Positions 45,576 to 59,174 are shown, counted from the stretch's first letter. The stretch is 64,000 nt of DNA from Primula veris (GCA_963682055.1 OY821750.1:10790501-10854500), one strand, 5' to 3'. A program made the numbers and translations. Notes: a model not told the origin generated them from the letters alone.

Positions 45576-45799
45576 TTAAACAAACAGTTAGGATTATTAA
45601 GTAAAAACCAATAGATAACAAATAGTATTTAGACCAGAAATCTGATCCTAACACCCACACTATATATAACATATTTTTTCCTATTTTTCTTTGATAAATA
45701 TATAGCTTCGTCCAAACAGACAAGCCTTTAGTACTAGTTAAAATAAATAAATAAATAAACAGACCCTTTTATAAATCACTTCATTGGAAACTTTATCGT

Positions 45800-46545
45800 T
45801 ACTAGTATGATAATATTATTAAGATCTTTTTTGCCAGATTGGGATTTAGATTTTGTAAAGTACAAATATTACTTACTGAAGTTTTTTTTATTCTTGAAAT
45901 TATAGGATTACAATATATTATTAATTTATGGATAAATTAAAACCGAACGGAACTACATGTAGAGTTAAGAAACACAGCTTCATTCAACTCTAACATTACC
46001 TGTTTTTCTATTCATTTATTAAAAAGCAATGACCTACACTTTTATTATGCGTTATAACGGAGTAGTTGAAGTTGAACAGATGTGTCTACGTGCATGTATG
46101 TGACATTACAACGTGTTAAGCATTATATTTATCAGTTACACTCTCTCTCCCTCTATTTAATGAATGTATTCTTTTATTGAATCAAATAAGATTTTAGGAT
46201 TTAACTTACTGAAAAATAAAATAAAATAAAATAAAGATTTACAAAGAAAAAAGGAGTGCTCATCATGTCTAGCAGTCCAGGAATATAGCCCTCCCCTCTC
46301 TAGGTGATGACTCATTCTCTCTGTATCTATTTAAATATGTATGTATATATAATGCATGTATGAAACTGTAATCACCTGGTTTGCATAATAGTATTTTTTA
46401 TTTATTTTTTAGTTTCCTTTTATTATGAAAATATTATCAAGATCCCTTTTTGCCCCTTTGAGATTTAGATTTTTTAAAATACTAATCTTACTTACTGAAT
46501 TACTTGAATTCTTGGAGTAATAGGATTAATTACAACAAATTACTT
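45800..46545. repeat. Diverged direct duplication
   Basis: About 45806-45925 and 46420-46540 share the order taatattattaagatc/atattatcaagatc, gatttagattttg, tacttactgaa and cttg(a/g)a.taataggatta. This is an old duplication of about 120 bp with 600 bp between copies; nothing else was recognised in between. Confidence 0.6.
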
Positions 46546-46648
46546 ACTAGTACTTTTTAATCGGGTCTAATAATAATTTAGAAAAATATGGTTCCTTTGG
46601 AATGATTTGTAACAAATGCTAAAATTTGTGAACATTTTTTTTATATTT

Positions 46649-46695
46649 GTTACTATGTTTTACTCTTTATGATTGGGTCAGCTTAAATATCTTTT
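46649..46695 (+). repeat. 47-bp direct repeat, left copy
   Basis: Identical over 47 bp to 53298-53344. The right copy starts at the first base after the 214-bp copia LTR. The sequence contains ttgggtcagctt-type text and no known motif. Confidence 0.9.
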
Positions 46696-47430
46696 CCATA
46701 TATGTGATCGCACATATTATTTTATGGATAACTAAAACATGATAAATATCCCGTAGTATATAATTCATGTGTATTAGAGTTTGTTACTTGTATAGATAAC
46801 TATATATGATCGTAACATACATATTGTTGATTATAAAATCATATTTGTTGATAAGATCATACATAATAACCCAAACTGCATGTATTTGTTGAAAAAAAAA
46901 ACTATGGGTGATAGAATTTTTTTTACTGTCTAACATGATCAATCTGTCTATAAAAACCAACTTATATGTAATATGTATAGTGTACTGTAAAATTGTATTT
47001 TCATACAAACAAAATCAGTAAGAGACATGTAATGAGGTTGTAAATCGGAAATCATGTAATTGTAAAACATGTATTAATATGTGGGATTAAATCTATAACA
47101 AACTGAAAAACCGTAGGACTGTTTTGTAATTCGCTGAAACTATTGACTGTGCATGTTAATTACTAAAGGACTAAACTGAAACTTGTCTGAAATTATGAAC
47201 TGAAGCTGTAATAATGCTGTAAATATATATATAGTTTGCTAAAATTACACGGATAGTCCCTGTAGTATATTACATGTATAAAAAACAGTATATGTGTGTT
47301 ATAAAAGTCAATAATCGGTCTAAATATCCACCCACATGCATATATATTTATTAAAAAATCAAGTGAATAAAAAATTGCATGTTAATTGAATAAATTGATG
47401 TGTTTCCATATAAATTTAATTAATCCTATT

Positions 47431-47645
47431 GCATGATTTAGTTACCATGTATAAAACTTACACATAAAATCAATAGATTTGTATCATATTAATTTATATC
47501 TTGCTAGTGTAAAATTGGTAAATAAAATATATTACTAACATGCATGATTTAGTTACCATGAAAAAAACCCTACACATATAGCAGTATAATAATAATATAT
47601 TGTGTTAGATATTGCTAGTGTAACTTTGGTAAATACTAATATAGA
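47431..47645. repeat. 111-bp tandem duplication
   Basis: gcatgatttagttaccatg begins at 47431 and 47542; both copies continue with acacata, a variable AT stretch, ttgctagtgtaa and ttggtaaata. The similarity is imperfect. Confidence 0.75.
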
Positions 47646-47819
47646 TTGATTACATTAATTTGGATTACTTATTAGGAAATATGTACTACCATGTTAGTTA
47701 ATCATGAAACAGGTACAATCTATATAATTGATCACTGCCATGTAATATTTATTTACTGTCAAGTGTAAAATATGATAATTTGCGAAATCATATATTTTTA
47801 AATTTAAGTTGAAAAAATT

Positions 47820-49989
47820 ATGAACCTTCCCCAACTAGGCTTACCTATTTGGATACGATGTCTAGGAAAGATATAGGCGGAAGTCGATATCCTAATGAGG
47901 TCGGGTTTTAAGTGGCATTCGTGTCCTCCACCCTCACCGTCTTTCCGGGTCGTTTTTCAAGTAGAGCTACCGAAAGGGGTTGACTAAATAATAATTTTCC
48001 CGAGTGTGTTTATATAGTGATGTATGTTTCGCCGAATTGGTATTTCAGTATCGACCCGTCGTTCGATCAATGAGAACCGATTCACATGAGAAGCAAAACT
48101 AATATTTTCGAAAAAAAAGTTTGTGCTTGTGCAAACCATAAACATATAAATCAGTCGTTTTATATGAAAAATAATCCAGAACTCCCAACACATGTTGGAT
48201 GCCATCTATGATGAGAAAAATCACAAAACATACTTGCGAAATAACTGTTTAGACGTTGATGTTATTCCGTCACCACATGTTAGTCACCCTGATGTGTGAA
48301 AATATGATGCCCAAATTTTTTTTTGATGCCATCTTTGATGAGTAAAACACGAGTTTGTTGTTACTCACGAGATGAAAGATAAGGCGTTGATGATATTCCG
48401 CCGCCACATTTGAGACGTGATGACGTCTATGGTGAACAAATGTCTGAAATTGACATATTGGAGCAATCTTTCACCAAAATACTAGCTTGGAAATTGTATT
48501 CTATAAGCAGTATCCTGAATTTATATTCACCATGTTCCTTTATCGCCCATCTATTATTGGAAAAGAAAATTGTCACGGTGAGTAGTTTTAATCCTATTGG
48601 GTCAATGACGAATTATTTGCCTGATATTAATGCTCTTTGTGTACATTTTTTTTTCCACAAATCGAGAACCGAGACAAGTGTTATTTGTCTCGAACTAACG
48701 CGATCCCGATGAATCGCCTAGCCAAGAGAGATTTTTGACAATCGTCAAAATCAAAAACTTGTGGCTCCAAGACAGTAATTGAAAGGAACAATATGACATG
48801 TTGTCACAAAGAAATAGATAATGCTCAAGGGGCCAACTCTATGCTATAAAGACAAAGGTCATGCACGGTTACTCAAATAGTTCAAAACTATTATAAAGGT
48901 GGAAAAGCCGATGCTAATGTGGTTAAATTTAAGTGAAATGAAACTCTTGAGACCCCCGATTTTATGGCTCAAATGAGTTTGATACCTTTCTTTATTGATT
49001 TTGACAAATCATTGAGCAATTTTTTCGCTCATCTGGATTATGTTTTTCATTTGAATTATTATTTTCAATTTGGATATACTTTTGGATTATGGTTTGCCTG
49101 TTTACGAAATTTCTCGAAATAATTTAAAGTGTTTTGAGCAAATTACTTTGACAAATGTGACCAAATTTTAAATTATGAAATTTTAGGCAATACTTGTGGG
49201 GTAGTTGATTTTTTTGGAAATAGTGGGTAACAGTGTACCACATAATTTCACCAACTATTTGCCTAAAAGAGTACTCAGTGACAACGATTCTGGACCTGTC
49301 GTTCCAAATCAAAATTTTTGGTAAAACCAAATTGATTTGTCAAATATGAGGTCTTATACTCATGTAGGTCCTGTCGTACCTTGTTGAGTTATAAAATATT
49401 CGAGAAAACCAGTGTTATCTGGTAATAGCTCATGAAAGAATTGAAATTTCTTTACATAGCCTCTATTCAATACGACCAAAAGCGTATTTTAGAGGAGTTG
49501 AAATGTCTTTCAAGTGGTTGCTACCACATTCTTTAAAACATTTAAAGTTAACTTATCAGTTCGCCTGTCGTCGAAATGATAAATGATTTAGATGCTAAGA
49601 CATGATTGTTTGTACTATCATTCGCCTGTCGTCGATTGATAAGAGTATTTTGATATTGTGGCATTTACCGGATAAGATATTCCCGGGTCAAAAGACAATG
49701 CTTGATTTATAATCGCATCGTATTTGGATTCTCTCTGGGAATATATTTCGTGATTAATACGAAATTCATGCCACTAATGCTCACTTTGAAAGACTAATAT
49801 GTGTAAAGATCACGAAATGAAGTCGAAGAATTCTTGTGAAGAATTGAAGGAGTCATTGTGGACTCATCCAACCATAAGACGGACCATAAATATAAATGGT
49901 TATGGTTGATGCATCGACAATAAGGTCACATGATTATTGTTGTCCACAGAAATGCAACATTTCCCAAACTTTTAGCCCTATCATTAAAT
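47820..49989. other. Presumed 5' half of a decayed copia element, unrecognisable
   Basis: Base composition changes at about 47820 from very AT-rich to more balanced. The segment leads without a visible boundary into copia integrase remnants, so it probably holds leader and gag remains. No primer site, 5' LTR or gag motif could be identified. Confidence 0.35.
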
Positions 49990-52330
49990 TGATGGCTCAT
50001 GATCCGGATTATCCTGAAAAGTCTAGTCGACTTGATAATTCCGAAAAGTAAAAATCGAAATTTCGATTTGAATTACTTGAGTTTGGAAATTGAAATTGAA
50101 CATCATGTCGATTATGTTCAGACCCAAATGGACTCACGGAAATTTTGATGATGCGACTGCAAATGATTGCACGCATTTCTTGGTCTTGCGCACCAAGATT
50201 TATATTTCCGTGTGGGGTTATGCTATTTTGCTGCATTGGTCCGTCATGAGGCCCATAGACACTCAAACACCATATGCGTACCAGCTGGTTACTGGTTTTG
50301 AGTCAGAAGTCTCATATTAACGCGTGTTTAGAGTGATTAATTAATATTTTTATTGAGCCGCTATAGCGTTCAAAATATGGACCTCTGAAGGGGGCATAAG
50401 TCGATTATGAATCCTTTGTCTATCATTTGATAGAGTAACCTTGGCAAGCGATCTCTTTACCGCATGATATGCGAAAGTGACATCGCTAAGACTGTTCTCC
50501 CCATCGTTAGGGGGAGATTTGCATGCTACCATTGATAAGGAACGACGTGAAGTAACGTGGCATAACCCACTCAGTCTTAGCTTGATCCCCAAAACTGCAC
50601 TTAGTGATAAGTAAGTGCATAGACTCCCTCAAGTCTAACTAAATGCCAGACGTATTTAATAACTTTATGAGATGTCACGAGATTATTTATACCTGCTGCA
50701 AAATGCTTGCAAGGATAGACATACCTGTCGGACGCCGTGTTCCTGTCGTAACACGTTGCTTTGGCCGAACCCGTCAAGCAAAAGAAGATGTCGTTGGCCG
50801 TCAGTCTGTCGTCCTTCCCAAGATACAAGGAAGTTGACCGGTTCTTAATTTGTTCAGCCCCAGAGGTGGTGAACTGAAACTCGTTTGTCACACGAGATTA
50901 TAAAAGATCAAGGAGATGTGTGATTTCCTCCTCATCCTAAGAATTTCAAAATATCTGTCGATCATGATATCTTAGACGATATTGAAGCAAAATGAGACTG
51001 TTATTGATTACTTGTTCATATATTCAGTGACGACTGATAATATTAACAAATTATGTCAACGTAGAATAGACTTGACTAATGGAAACTTGCAATCCAAGTA
51101 GACTCCTTAGCGAAAGTGTGTTCGTACCTGTAGCTCCAACACCACCAATGTTAAACGAGTTCGTTTATTTGGTTATTCGTAAGGAAAAGTGATGAGAATA
51201 ATGAGATTGTAGAATACTCGCCTAGTAGCGCAAGACTTCTCTCACACCTTGGAATTGATTAGGAGATGGTTGATTTCTTCGTAATGGACATTATAACAGT
51301 CCCCTACTTTACCAGTTTAGTAGTTTCCGAAAAACTGAGTATGTAGCCATGAATGTGGTCACAGTTTTATCTCTATGGGGATTTAGACAAAGAGATATAG
51401 ATGAAGGTCCCTGTGTGACTTCATGTGCTTAAATCAAGTAGTTCCTGACCACGGAACACAATCTCAATTGACTGAGATGTTCACTATATGGATTAATATA
51501 ATCCGAGCGGATGTGGTATACCGCCTAAGTGAGTACTTGATCAGCTTGGGATACTTGAACAAGTATTATGCCCTTGCGTGTTTTATTATGCGATCCACTT
51601 TTGGATTTGCCTTCGAGATGAAAGATCTTGGGAAGAAACGGTAGTGACTCGGCCTGATGATCGAGTCCCGTAAAGATTGAATCTAAGTCCATGATTCAGA
51701 CTACACTCAGAAGGTGTTATGACATTTTAGTCATCATGACGCTAAGTCGTCAGATTCTCCCATGATCGTTCGATCACTAGACATTGATATAGACCTAGTC
51801 CGTCCCTGATAAGACGATGAAGAGATATTGAACCATCATGTTCATATCTAAGTACAATAAGCGTATCATTGTACTTGGTCTAATGTGCTAGGACGAACAT
51901 CTCATTTGCTGTGAATGGTATAGCTCGACACAGCATCGCGCTAACACGCTGCCATCAAAATGGCACTAAAGACACATTCACTTACCTTATGGTAATTTTA
52001 AAAGTGGGCTAGTTTATCCCATTTTGCGTCATTGAGTGTATCTCCCCCCTTCGGTACTCGAATTAACGCAACCCTTTTTCGGTTATACTGATGCCGGTTA
52101 CTTATCAGATCCGCATAAGTGATATTCCTAACATGGTCTATCTTTACCATTAGGAATAACGCGGTATCTTGGAGGTCTTGGAATGACTCCAAGCGAATCA
52201 CTCTGATCTATTCGTGCTCTATGAGACGAGTAGAGAGTGTATATGGCTTCGAGCCAGTATTAGCCATATTTGAATTACATATGCTCTGTCTCACGATTCA
52301 GATAAAACACTTGTCATAGAAGACAACTTG
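49990..52330 (+). pseudogene. Decayed copia pol (integrase, RT, RNase H fragments)
   Basis: Fragments in changing frames appear in copia order. At about 50013 SSRLDN resembles the integrase IRLDN.GEF site. At about 50215-50320 GYAILLHWSVMRPIDTQTP and QLVTGFESEVS match integrase C-terminal text. At about 51600 FGFAFEMKDLGKK is an RT segment. At about 51890-51960 ARTNISFAVN and ARHSIALTR match RT. At about 52080-52200 GYTDAGYLSDPHK and AVSWRSWNDSKRI come from RNase H. Frameshifts and stops are frequent; nothing can be functional. Confidence 0.72.
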
Positions 52331-53083
52331 TTGTTATCGATCAAGAGAGACATGACTAAATTATGCTATTTAGCATTTATCGTCAAAATAATCTTCACAT
52401 ATGAAGTTTAAGAGTATCCTGTAAAATGCTCGTTTTATTCCACGTTATATTTTCTTGCATACAGTCGTGTGCAAGTAAATGAGGCATCCAGTCGAATGAT
52501 CGTACTCTTTATTCGAATATGAAATCATTGCACCCAGTCGTGTACAAGTGAGGGGGAGCATCCAGTTGAATGCTCGTGTACTGTTTTTGTCCTTAGACCA
52601 AGGTTTTTTCCCACTGGGTTTTCCTTGACAAGATTTTTAGCGAGACACGTTCTCATCATACCTCACTTAAGATTGCCGAAATTAGGGGGAGTATCATGTT
52701 GTATATTTTTTACCACTGTGCACTCTTTTGTCCTTCCACTAGAGTTTTTTTTCCACTGGGTTTACTCTAGTAAGGTTTTGATGAGACACTTGTTTTGTGG
52801 TTGATCTTCTACTACTACCACTGTTGCACTGTTTTTCATTCGATCAGAGATTTTTCCATTGGGTTTGCTCTTGCAAGGTTTTGATGAGGCACACTGTTTT
52901 GTTGTTAGTTAATTACATGGAATTTCGGCCTATATCATTTGGCTACACAGTTTTTCTTAGGTACCGGTTTTGTCTCACATTGGGTTTTCCGGCCCTAAGG
53001 TTTTTATGTGTTTAACATTGTGAATGAACTCGACTCAGATCGACTGCATAAAGACGAATAATTCAAGACGTCCAAATGGGGAG
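52331..53083 (+). repeat. Copia 3' region with repeated ccactgggttt hairpin-type blocks
   Basis: Four related blocks (about 52611, 52755, 52856 and 52977) combine (c/t)tttttcc(c)a(c/t)tgggttt with a complementary-looking aaggtttt and gatgagacac. A purine tract aaatggggag ends just before the LTR. Such blocks are common in the 3' regions of plant copia elements. Confidence 0.7.
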
Positions 53084-53297
53084 TGTTGTAGGATATTATT
53101 GGACTATTGGGTCTTACTCATAGTGGGCCTAAGTTGGGCTTTCTATCTTATATAACCATAACCTTTAGTATATAAAGAAGGTTATGATCCCCTTGTATTC
53201 ATACATTCTGATTAATAAAGACCATGTTGTTGTCTCTCTCTATATTCTCTCTCTATATCTATATACATATATATGTGAGCTAATATGTCACACAACA
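53084..53297 (+). repeat. 214-bp 3' LTR of the decayed copia element
   Basis: TGTTGTAGG...CACACAACA gives TGTTGT/ACAACA inverted ends, preceded by a purine tract. Inside are tatataaag (about 53170), a TATA box, and aataaa (about 53214), a poly(A) signal. No second copy was seen in the window. Confidence 0.85.
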
Positions 53298-53344
53298 GTT
53301 ACTATGTTTTACTCTTTATGATTGGGTCAGCTTAAATATCTTTT
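53298..53344 (+). repeat. 47-bp direct repeat, right copy
   Basis: Identical to 46649-46695; begins exactly at the LTR end. Confidence 0.9.
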
Positions 53345-55399
53345 TTATTTCGGGGATCAAGAGCTTCTCGGCTGTTCGATTTATGATGTTATTTTTATTA
53401 TGGTTATAGTAATGGTTCAAATCCTATTTGCGTGTTCCTAATTATTAAATTGATGTATACAGATTTTTAATATTTGTTAGGACATGTGATATCTCTGAAT
53501 GCATGCCTTTGGCCTTTATCAAATTACTCAGGATGTGTTTAGAACTTGAAAATGTGGCGGGAATAAAATGTTTTTTTTCATTTTTTTTTTCCATGGTTTT
53601 CTTATGTAAACAAACACACTCACAAAAAATGTTTTATTTGGAAATCATTTTCCTTTTGCCATCCATTTTCCATGTTTCAAACACATACTTATTGTTAACA
53701 TAGAATTCTCAATTGCAAAGTTTTTTTTTTAATCCAAATTCCAAAACACTCCAGATTGTGTTATTTTAAAGGTGTTGTTTCCTTTAGAATATAGCTTCAG
53801 CAAGGCATTACCTAGTGACTAACTGGCCCTTAATTTAGGAATCATTCCATAAGAAAATAGAAGTTGAACTATTAGATGACTATTTTCACTATACTTAGTT
53901 TCTGGAAAATTGAACGTCTGCCATTTTTTTGGGATGAAAAGCGTTGCTCTGATAAGTCTAATGCTAGAACTACAAGGTAACTTTTTTTCTTTCTGGAATT
54001 TAATATTAAATCTCCATTTTTCTGATTTGTGTCTGTCATCCTTGCATGGGTGAGGGGTCATAGATAATAGGTTATTATATCTTAGTTTATACGTAATAGT
54101 TATGTTTCCTGACTAGTACACATGTTATGCAAAATACCTCGATGCACTTAAGTTTTTCGTTTTGGAGTTTGGCATGTTGTTTTATTTCTAGGACCATCTT
54201 TGAACTAGTCTCATGTTAAATCTGTTAGAGACGGTAACATGATTTTGTTAGAATGAGCCTGAAAAATCATACTGATAATTTGAATAGCTCTTTAATTTCT
54301 GAAAGATAATATGCTCTTTTTTAACTGTTTACATTGAAATTGAAGGGGAAGGCTACTAGTTGTCCCCATCTTGATACCTAGTTTTGATGACAACGTATAC
54401 TGATAATTTGTGCCACTTAATTTTATCGATGGTAACACATAAAATTATTCAATTCCATTAATAAAGGAAGTATGTTATAGATCTCACTTTTTTATAAATT
54501 ACCGTATGACTGCTTATCGCATGTTTGCTGAGGATCTTTACTTAATATTCACGCCTCCTTCCGAAGCAATTTTTTGTTTATAACCAACCTTTAATATGTT
54601 TTTCGTTCTCTTACATCCTAGTTTATAGATTGATTACAATTTTCTCGAATTTAATGTGTCCTCTGCTTCCTTAGATGACTGTGCTTCAAACCATTATACA
54701 TTATCTTTACTGTGGTTGTGCCGTAGTTTAGATATTCAAAATTCATGATCTTGTTATAAAGGAAAAGAAGTTAATATTCAATACTATTGTCAGTGTTTTT
54801 TTCTCTTTCTTGATCTTATCTTTTGTTGAAACTTTGTTTATTAAATGATTTCTGGTGTAGTGGTGCTCACGATCGCGGTTCTATTTTTGGTGTTTGTGCT
54901 TTCTTTTACCTTAACGTGCAGAATTTACAAGTTATTTCTGCTCTTGATCTATCCTTTATATAGTTTATTTTTTCTCTCGGTCTGGTTCTGTTATTCTTTT
55001 TCTTTTACAGAGCCAAATTTAGGTGTAGGCTTTGGTCAATTTTTTAGGCTGATTTCATGTTTTTTTTGCCGGTTTCTGCTCTTGTAATAGAATCTGTTTT
55101 GGTCTCTCTAGGCAGAAATCCGATACCATTCATGCATAGGCAATGAACTGCTTTTATTACTTTGAATTTTGAACTTATGGTTCTGCTTCATTCACCAACA
55201 TTTTGATAAAAAAAAATATAGAACTTTGTCCTTTTTGCTGGTTCCAAAATGCAGTCTCCTTTTTGTAATCTAGTTTGCTTGATTATAGGTATGGTCATAA
55301 GTTAATGACTTCAACATAATACTGCTCTCTACAATGAATTAATTATTACTATTTTCTTACAAGGCGCTAAAATTTGAGAAATTATTGTGATTCAAAGAC
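53345..55399 (+). other. Upstream region of the F-box gene
   Basis: No supported coding region. T-rich text with many gt/ag options at about 54800-55390 could be a 5' UTR intron. The short ORF at 54845-55087 is hydrophobic only because the DNA is T-rich and is not called. Confidence 0.4.
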
Positions 55400-56611
55400 A
55401 TGAAAAGGAGAGGTGAGTTCAAAATGGCAAGTGACATTGGCAACTATTATGAAATTCCCAAATTTCCAGAAGATTTGTTTATAGAGATTTTCCTTCGATG
55501 CTCTGTGGAGACTCTGTTAAAGGCAAAATGTGTGTGTAAGCGGTGGTATGGTCTCATAAGAGACTCTGGTTTTGCATACAATCATCTTCAATACCAAAAG
55601 AAGACGAAAAAAAACTGCTTTCTTCTCCAATATTTCGAACTAGAAACTCGAGTACTCAAGTATGCAACTTTAAATGATATAACCCAATCAAGCACCACCT
55701 ATAAGGATATTTGTTATCTACATCTCGATTATCCTCTAAATATGGAAGGGCCTATTGATGGCTTGTATTGTCTTCACGATATGAGGGAACGCTTAGTGTT
55801 GTGGAACCCTACATTGATGGATTTTAAAACACTTCCTTTACCACCTCCTCATATTTTACCTCACTATAAGGTAGCTTTTGGTTATGTTGGATTTGGTGTA
55901 GATCTCATGACAAATGATCACAGAGTGGTTCTCTGTAGAACTTTTTCGAATACACTTCATGATGGTAACATGGACTCTCACTGCTTTGCTTCCGTGTACA
56001 GCATGCTTACAAACACATGGAGAAACTTAGATCTTGGCGATTTTCCCCTAAGTGATTATTCATTCGGTCACAGTTTGTTTCTTAGTGGAACTTATTATTG
56101 GTGGGTTTATAATCATGGAGTTGTCCTTGTATTCGACTTCAGGAATGAGAATTTTCGAGTGGTACCGGGTCCAAATATCTCTAAAATTAAAAAGGCTTAC
56201 TGTTGTTTTAGTAACATCATGGCTGTCTGTGAAGAACGTGTTGCTCTGCTGCGAAGTGATAACTTGTCGGTGGACATATGGGTAATGTTAGAAGCAGGTA
56301 TTTGGATTAAACAATATTCTGTTGGGTCTTTTCAAGGTTTCATGTGGCCACTCGATTTTTGGGAGAAGGGAGGTCTCATTTTGGTGATTAATGATTCAAA
56401 GACTTTTGAGCCTTTTAATCCTAATTCCAAAATCATGTTGTATGATATAAATACTCAAGAAATGAGGAATGTTGGACCAACAGCAACTGAGTTTGGTTTC
56501 CGAACTTGTGTTTATTATGAAAGTTTGCTATCCATCGATGGGGGAACTAGGTGCAAACTTGATCAATTCAAACAGGTTGAAGACTTTTTTAATAAACGCC
56601 ATTCCTTGTAG
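55400..56611 (+). CDS. F-box protein with FBA-type associated domain
   Basis: A single open exon of 403 residues. Residues ~18-62 form the F-box (FPEDLFIEIFLRCSVETLLK, VCKRWYGLIRD), which binds SKP1 in an SCF ubiquitin ligase. Downstream text has the plant F-box-associated pattern: GLYCL, LVLWNPTLMDFKTLPLPP (~125-150), GFGVDLMTNDHRVV, VYSMLTNTWRNLDL, then GTYYWWV and ILVFDF-like strands of a beta-propeller, and IMLYDINTQEMRNVG near the end. The length is normal for this family. A second in-frame ATG at 55424 (MASDIG) could be the true start, since the first eight residues are not conserved-looking. The substrate is unknown; such genes duplicate fast and many are stress- or pollen-linked, but nothing here shows that. 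Confidence 0.92.
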   Translation: MKRRGEFKMASDIGNYYEIPKFPEDLFIEIFLRCSVETLLKAKCVCKRWYGLIRDSGFAYNHLQYQKKTKKNCFLLQYFELETRVLKYATLNDITQSSTTYKDICYLHLDYPLNMEGPIDGLYCLHDMRERLVLWNPTLMDFKTLPLPPPHILPHYKVAFGYVGFGVDLMTNDHRVVLCRTFSNTLHDGNMDSHCFASVYSMLTNTWRNLDLGDFPLSDYSFGHSLFLSGTYYWWVYNHGVVLVFDFRNENFRVVPGPNISKIKKAYCCFSNIMAVCEERVALLRSDNLSVDIWVMLEAGIWIKQYSVGSFQGFMWPLDFWEKGGLILVINDSKTFEPFNPNSKIMLYDINTQEMRNVGPTATEFGFRTCVYYESLLSIDGGTRCKLDQFKQVEDFFNKRHSL

Positions 56612-58079
56612 TTGGAATTCAACAATGAGAGATCAGTTCTTGATCTTACGTATCGTACTTATTTAATATCCAATGGTGATGTTCTTTGGTATAGCAGAAC
56701 AAAATGTGATCTTGAAGTCATGTCGCTATATGATACTTTTTGTAATGGTTTTTATTTTCCTTTTTACTGGTGGAATGTTGTTTAATGATTCAATTCGCGC
56801 TTCGTGGATATGATAAATGTATTCAATTTAGAGTTTTTGCCTAAATGGTAGAAATAACATTTTCTTCGGTTTTGTTTTATCCCTTTATGATTATCCTTTA
56901 TATGAAGACTAGCAAGGACCGTCCAAAGGAAGGGATTGTCTCTTGTAGGTCAATTCGATATTAGCTTTGTGTTCCATTACGGAATTACATTTACATATTG
57001 TTATTGTGTCATGACTTTATTTAAGTCATTGAAGAGGTTGTTGCTCACGCGAAAAAAATCGAGTTGGAAAGAGAGAGCGCAATGACGATCATAAACATGG
57101 TCTGAAGTCCGAAGTAGTTATTTTTCATTCAAAATTTTAGATAACAACCTTCCTTTCATTGCTTAACTTGGAAGTAGAAACAAGTGAGTAATACTCGTAT
57201 CATAGTTTTTCGTATTTTTTCTCATTATAGTGAAACTACGATTATCCTCATTCCAACTACAACTATCCTTTTTCGATTAACATACTTGTTATTGCTAATA
57301 ATTTTGACATTAAACAGTTTGTAAAAAATTGAGGTCTCTTAAAAGAGTCATGACCGTCTTTAGCCTCTTCAAGGAATAAAATGGTAAAAGCTTTTCTAAA
57401 CATTATGTTTTAGCACCCATATCAAAAAGTTGACTTGTAGTCAAGGACTCGAGAATGCATAAAATTCTCGATAAAAATTTATTAACAAAACACAAACGAC
57501 TCGAGCAACTAATAAGCTTGATAAATTATGAGTGATCATCGAAGAAAAGTAACTAAAATCGATAGAAACATAGATAATGCACCTCGATTGTACTAGGAAA
57601 AAATCTGCTGATGCATCTCTAATAACCGATCTCAGTCAAGGCTGTCTATTCATTTTGGCTCATAGAAAGAAAAGATCAATAAAATAAAGAATTTGTTACT
57701 GAATTACTACTATACTTGCAAATTAGAGCACACATTTTGTAAGAATGAGTTACAAAAAGATAAAAATAAAACTCAAATAAACAATGGAACACTGCAAGCA
57801 TAAATGAAAGGACTGTCACTATAACAATATTTCCATATATCTTTATAGCTTTTGAGTTATTTAAGTTGTAATAGCTTCTGATGAGAATAACAGAACGACT
57901 GAATTCCTTTCCATCGTGTCATCAAATTTAACATGATATCAAAACAAGGTCCATCTAAACCCTGATTTATAACTGAAATTCTTTGAAAATTTTCTTCTAT
58001 TACAAACCATCACAATATGCATTCCATTATGGATATTTTCCCTAATAAGTAGATCGCTAAACACCAAAGTGAATTCATA
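56612..58079. other. 3' flank of the F-box gene and intergenic DNA
   Basis: No further gene or clear element seen. The gene's 3' UTR and poly(A) site presumably lie within the first few hundred bases. Confidence 0.5.
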
Positions 58080-58109
58080 CCCAAAGCAAATCGAAACACT
58101 AAACGGTTC

Positions 58110-58292
58110 TTGGATCATTGTGCAACTTTTTATGAAAAGAAAGTAATGTTAGTTGATATGGAATGGATTATCGGTAGCGGCGTGTCTACCCATATGACAC
58201 CCAGCTTATCACTTTTTAATCTTACAAAGCAATCGATAAAGTGTCAACAGTTCATTCCGCATCCGGCTCACCTCACCCTATCTGTCACATAG
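58110..58292 (+). pseudogene. Copia protease remnant
   Basis: MEWIIGSGVSTHMTPSLSLF matches the copia W.-.DSG(A)S.HMT protease signature with the catalytic Asp replaced by Gly. The frame stops soon after. Confidence 0.72.
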
Positions 58293-58506
58293 GTTACATC
58301 AAAATCAGCCCAACCATAACTTTAACCGATGTTTCTCATGTACCATCTTTCAAATATAATTTACTTTATGTACAAACAAAAATTAACTCGTGATTTAAAT
58401 TGCACAATTCTTTTTTTCCCAACTCTTGCCATTTTCAGGATTGTTCAGCGAAGAAAACAATCCGAGTTGGTGATGCACGGAATGGAAAAACTTAAGACAC
58501 CATACC

Positions 58507-58707
58507 ATCATAGCCAGGGGCGAAGCCAGGATGTGTAAATGGGGGGTGCCAAAATATATGTACAAGTAACATATTTTTATGGGGGTGCCAAATCTACACC
58601 TAAAAAGAAATTGTACTAAAAAAAAATTGCGTCACTTGGGATTTCTAAAATTATGGGGGGTGCCGTGGCACCCGATCGTCCCCACTTAGCTTCCCCCTGA
58701 TCATAGC
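58507..58707. mobile_element. hAT-type MITE with perfect 8-bp TSD
   Basis: The body is 58515-58699 (185 bp), with inverted ends caggggcgaagccagg and (reverse complement of the right end) cagggggaagctaagtgg. It is flanked by atcatagc on both sides (58507-58514 and 58700-58707). 8-bp duplications and CAGGGG ends define a hAT-type insertion. Confidence 0.92.
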
Positions 58708-59174
58708 GCCACAATTGATAGAATCACACTCATTCATCGCCGCTTATGATATCCGACAATAAGTAGTATATCTCATTTATTACCTTCTTCTAAAAATATT
58801 AATTTTTTTATCTTATATTGCTTGCTTTTGCGGAAAACATACCCGTCTCCCTTTCAATTTAGTAGATATTAAAGCGTCAAATCCTTTTTACCGAAGATTT
58901 ATTAATATTTAGGGTGGGTATAATATCCCATCCACTTGTGGTGCACGATATTTTTTAATCATTGTATATGATTGTACAAGGGTTACTTGAGTCTATTTGC
59001 TTAACGAAAAATCTGACGCGTTCCTTAAAATACATTTTTTTTATTAGAATGATAAAAATATCAATTCAATTCCAACATCATTTTTTTTAAATGAGATAAT
59101 GGACAAGATTTTTTTTTTATCAAAACCCGTAAATAGATTATTTCATGAATATGACATCCAACAAGAACTAACAT

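Noticed and set aside
48410..48712. 100-codon ORF inside the decayed copia region
   Set aside because: No similarity to gag or any domain, and flanking DNA is full of stops; likely chance.
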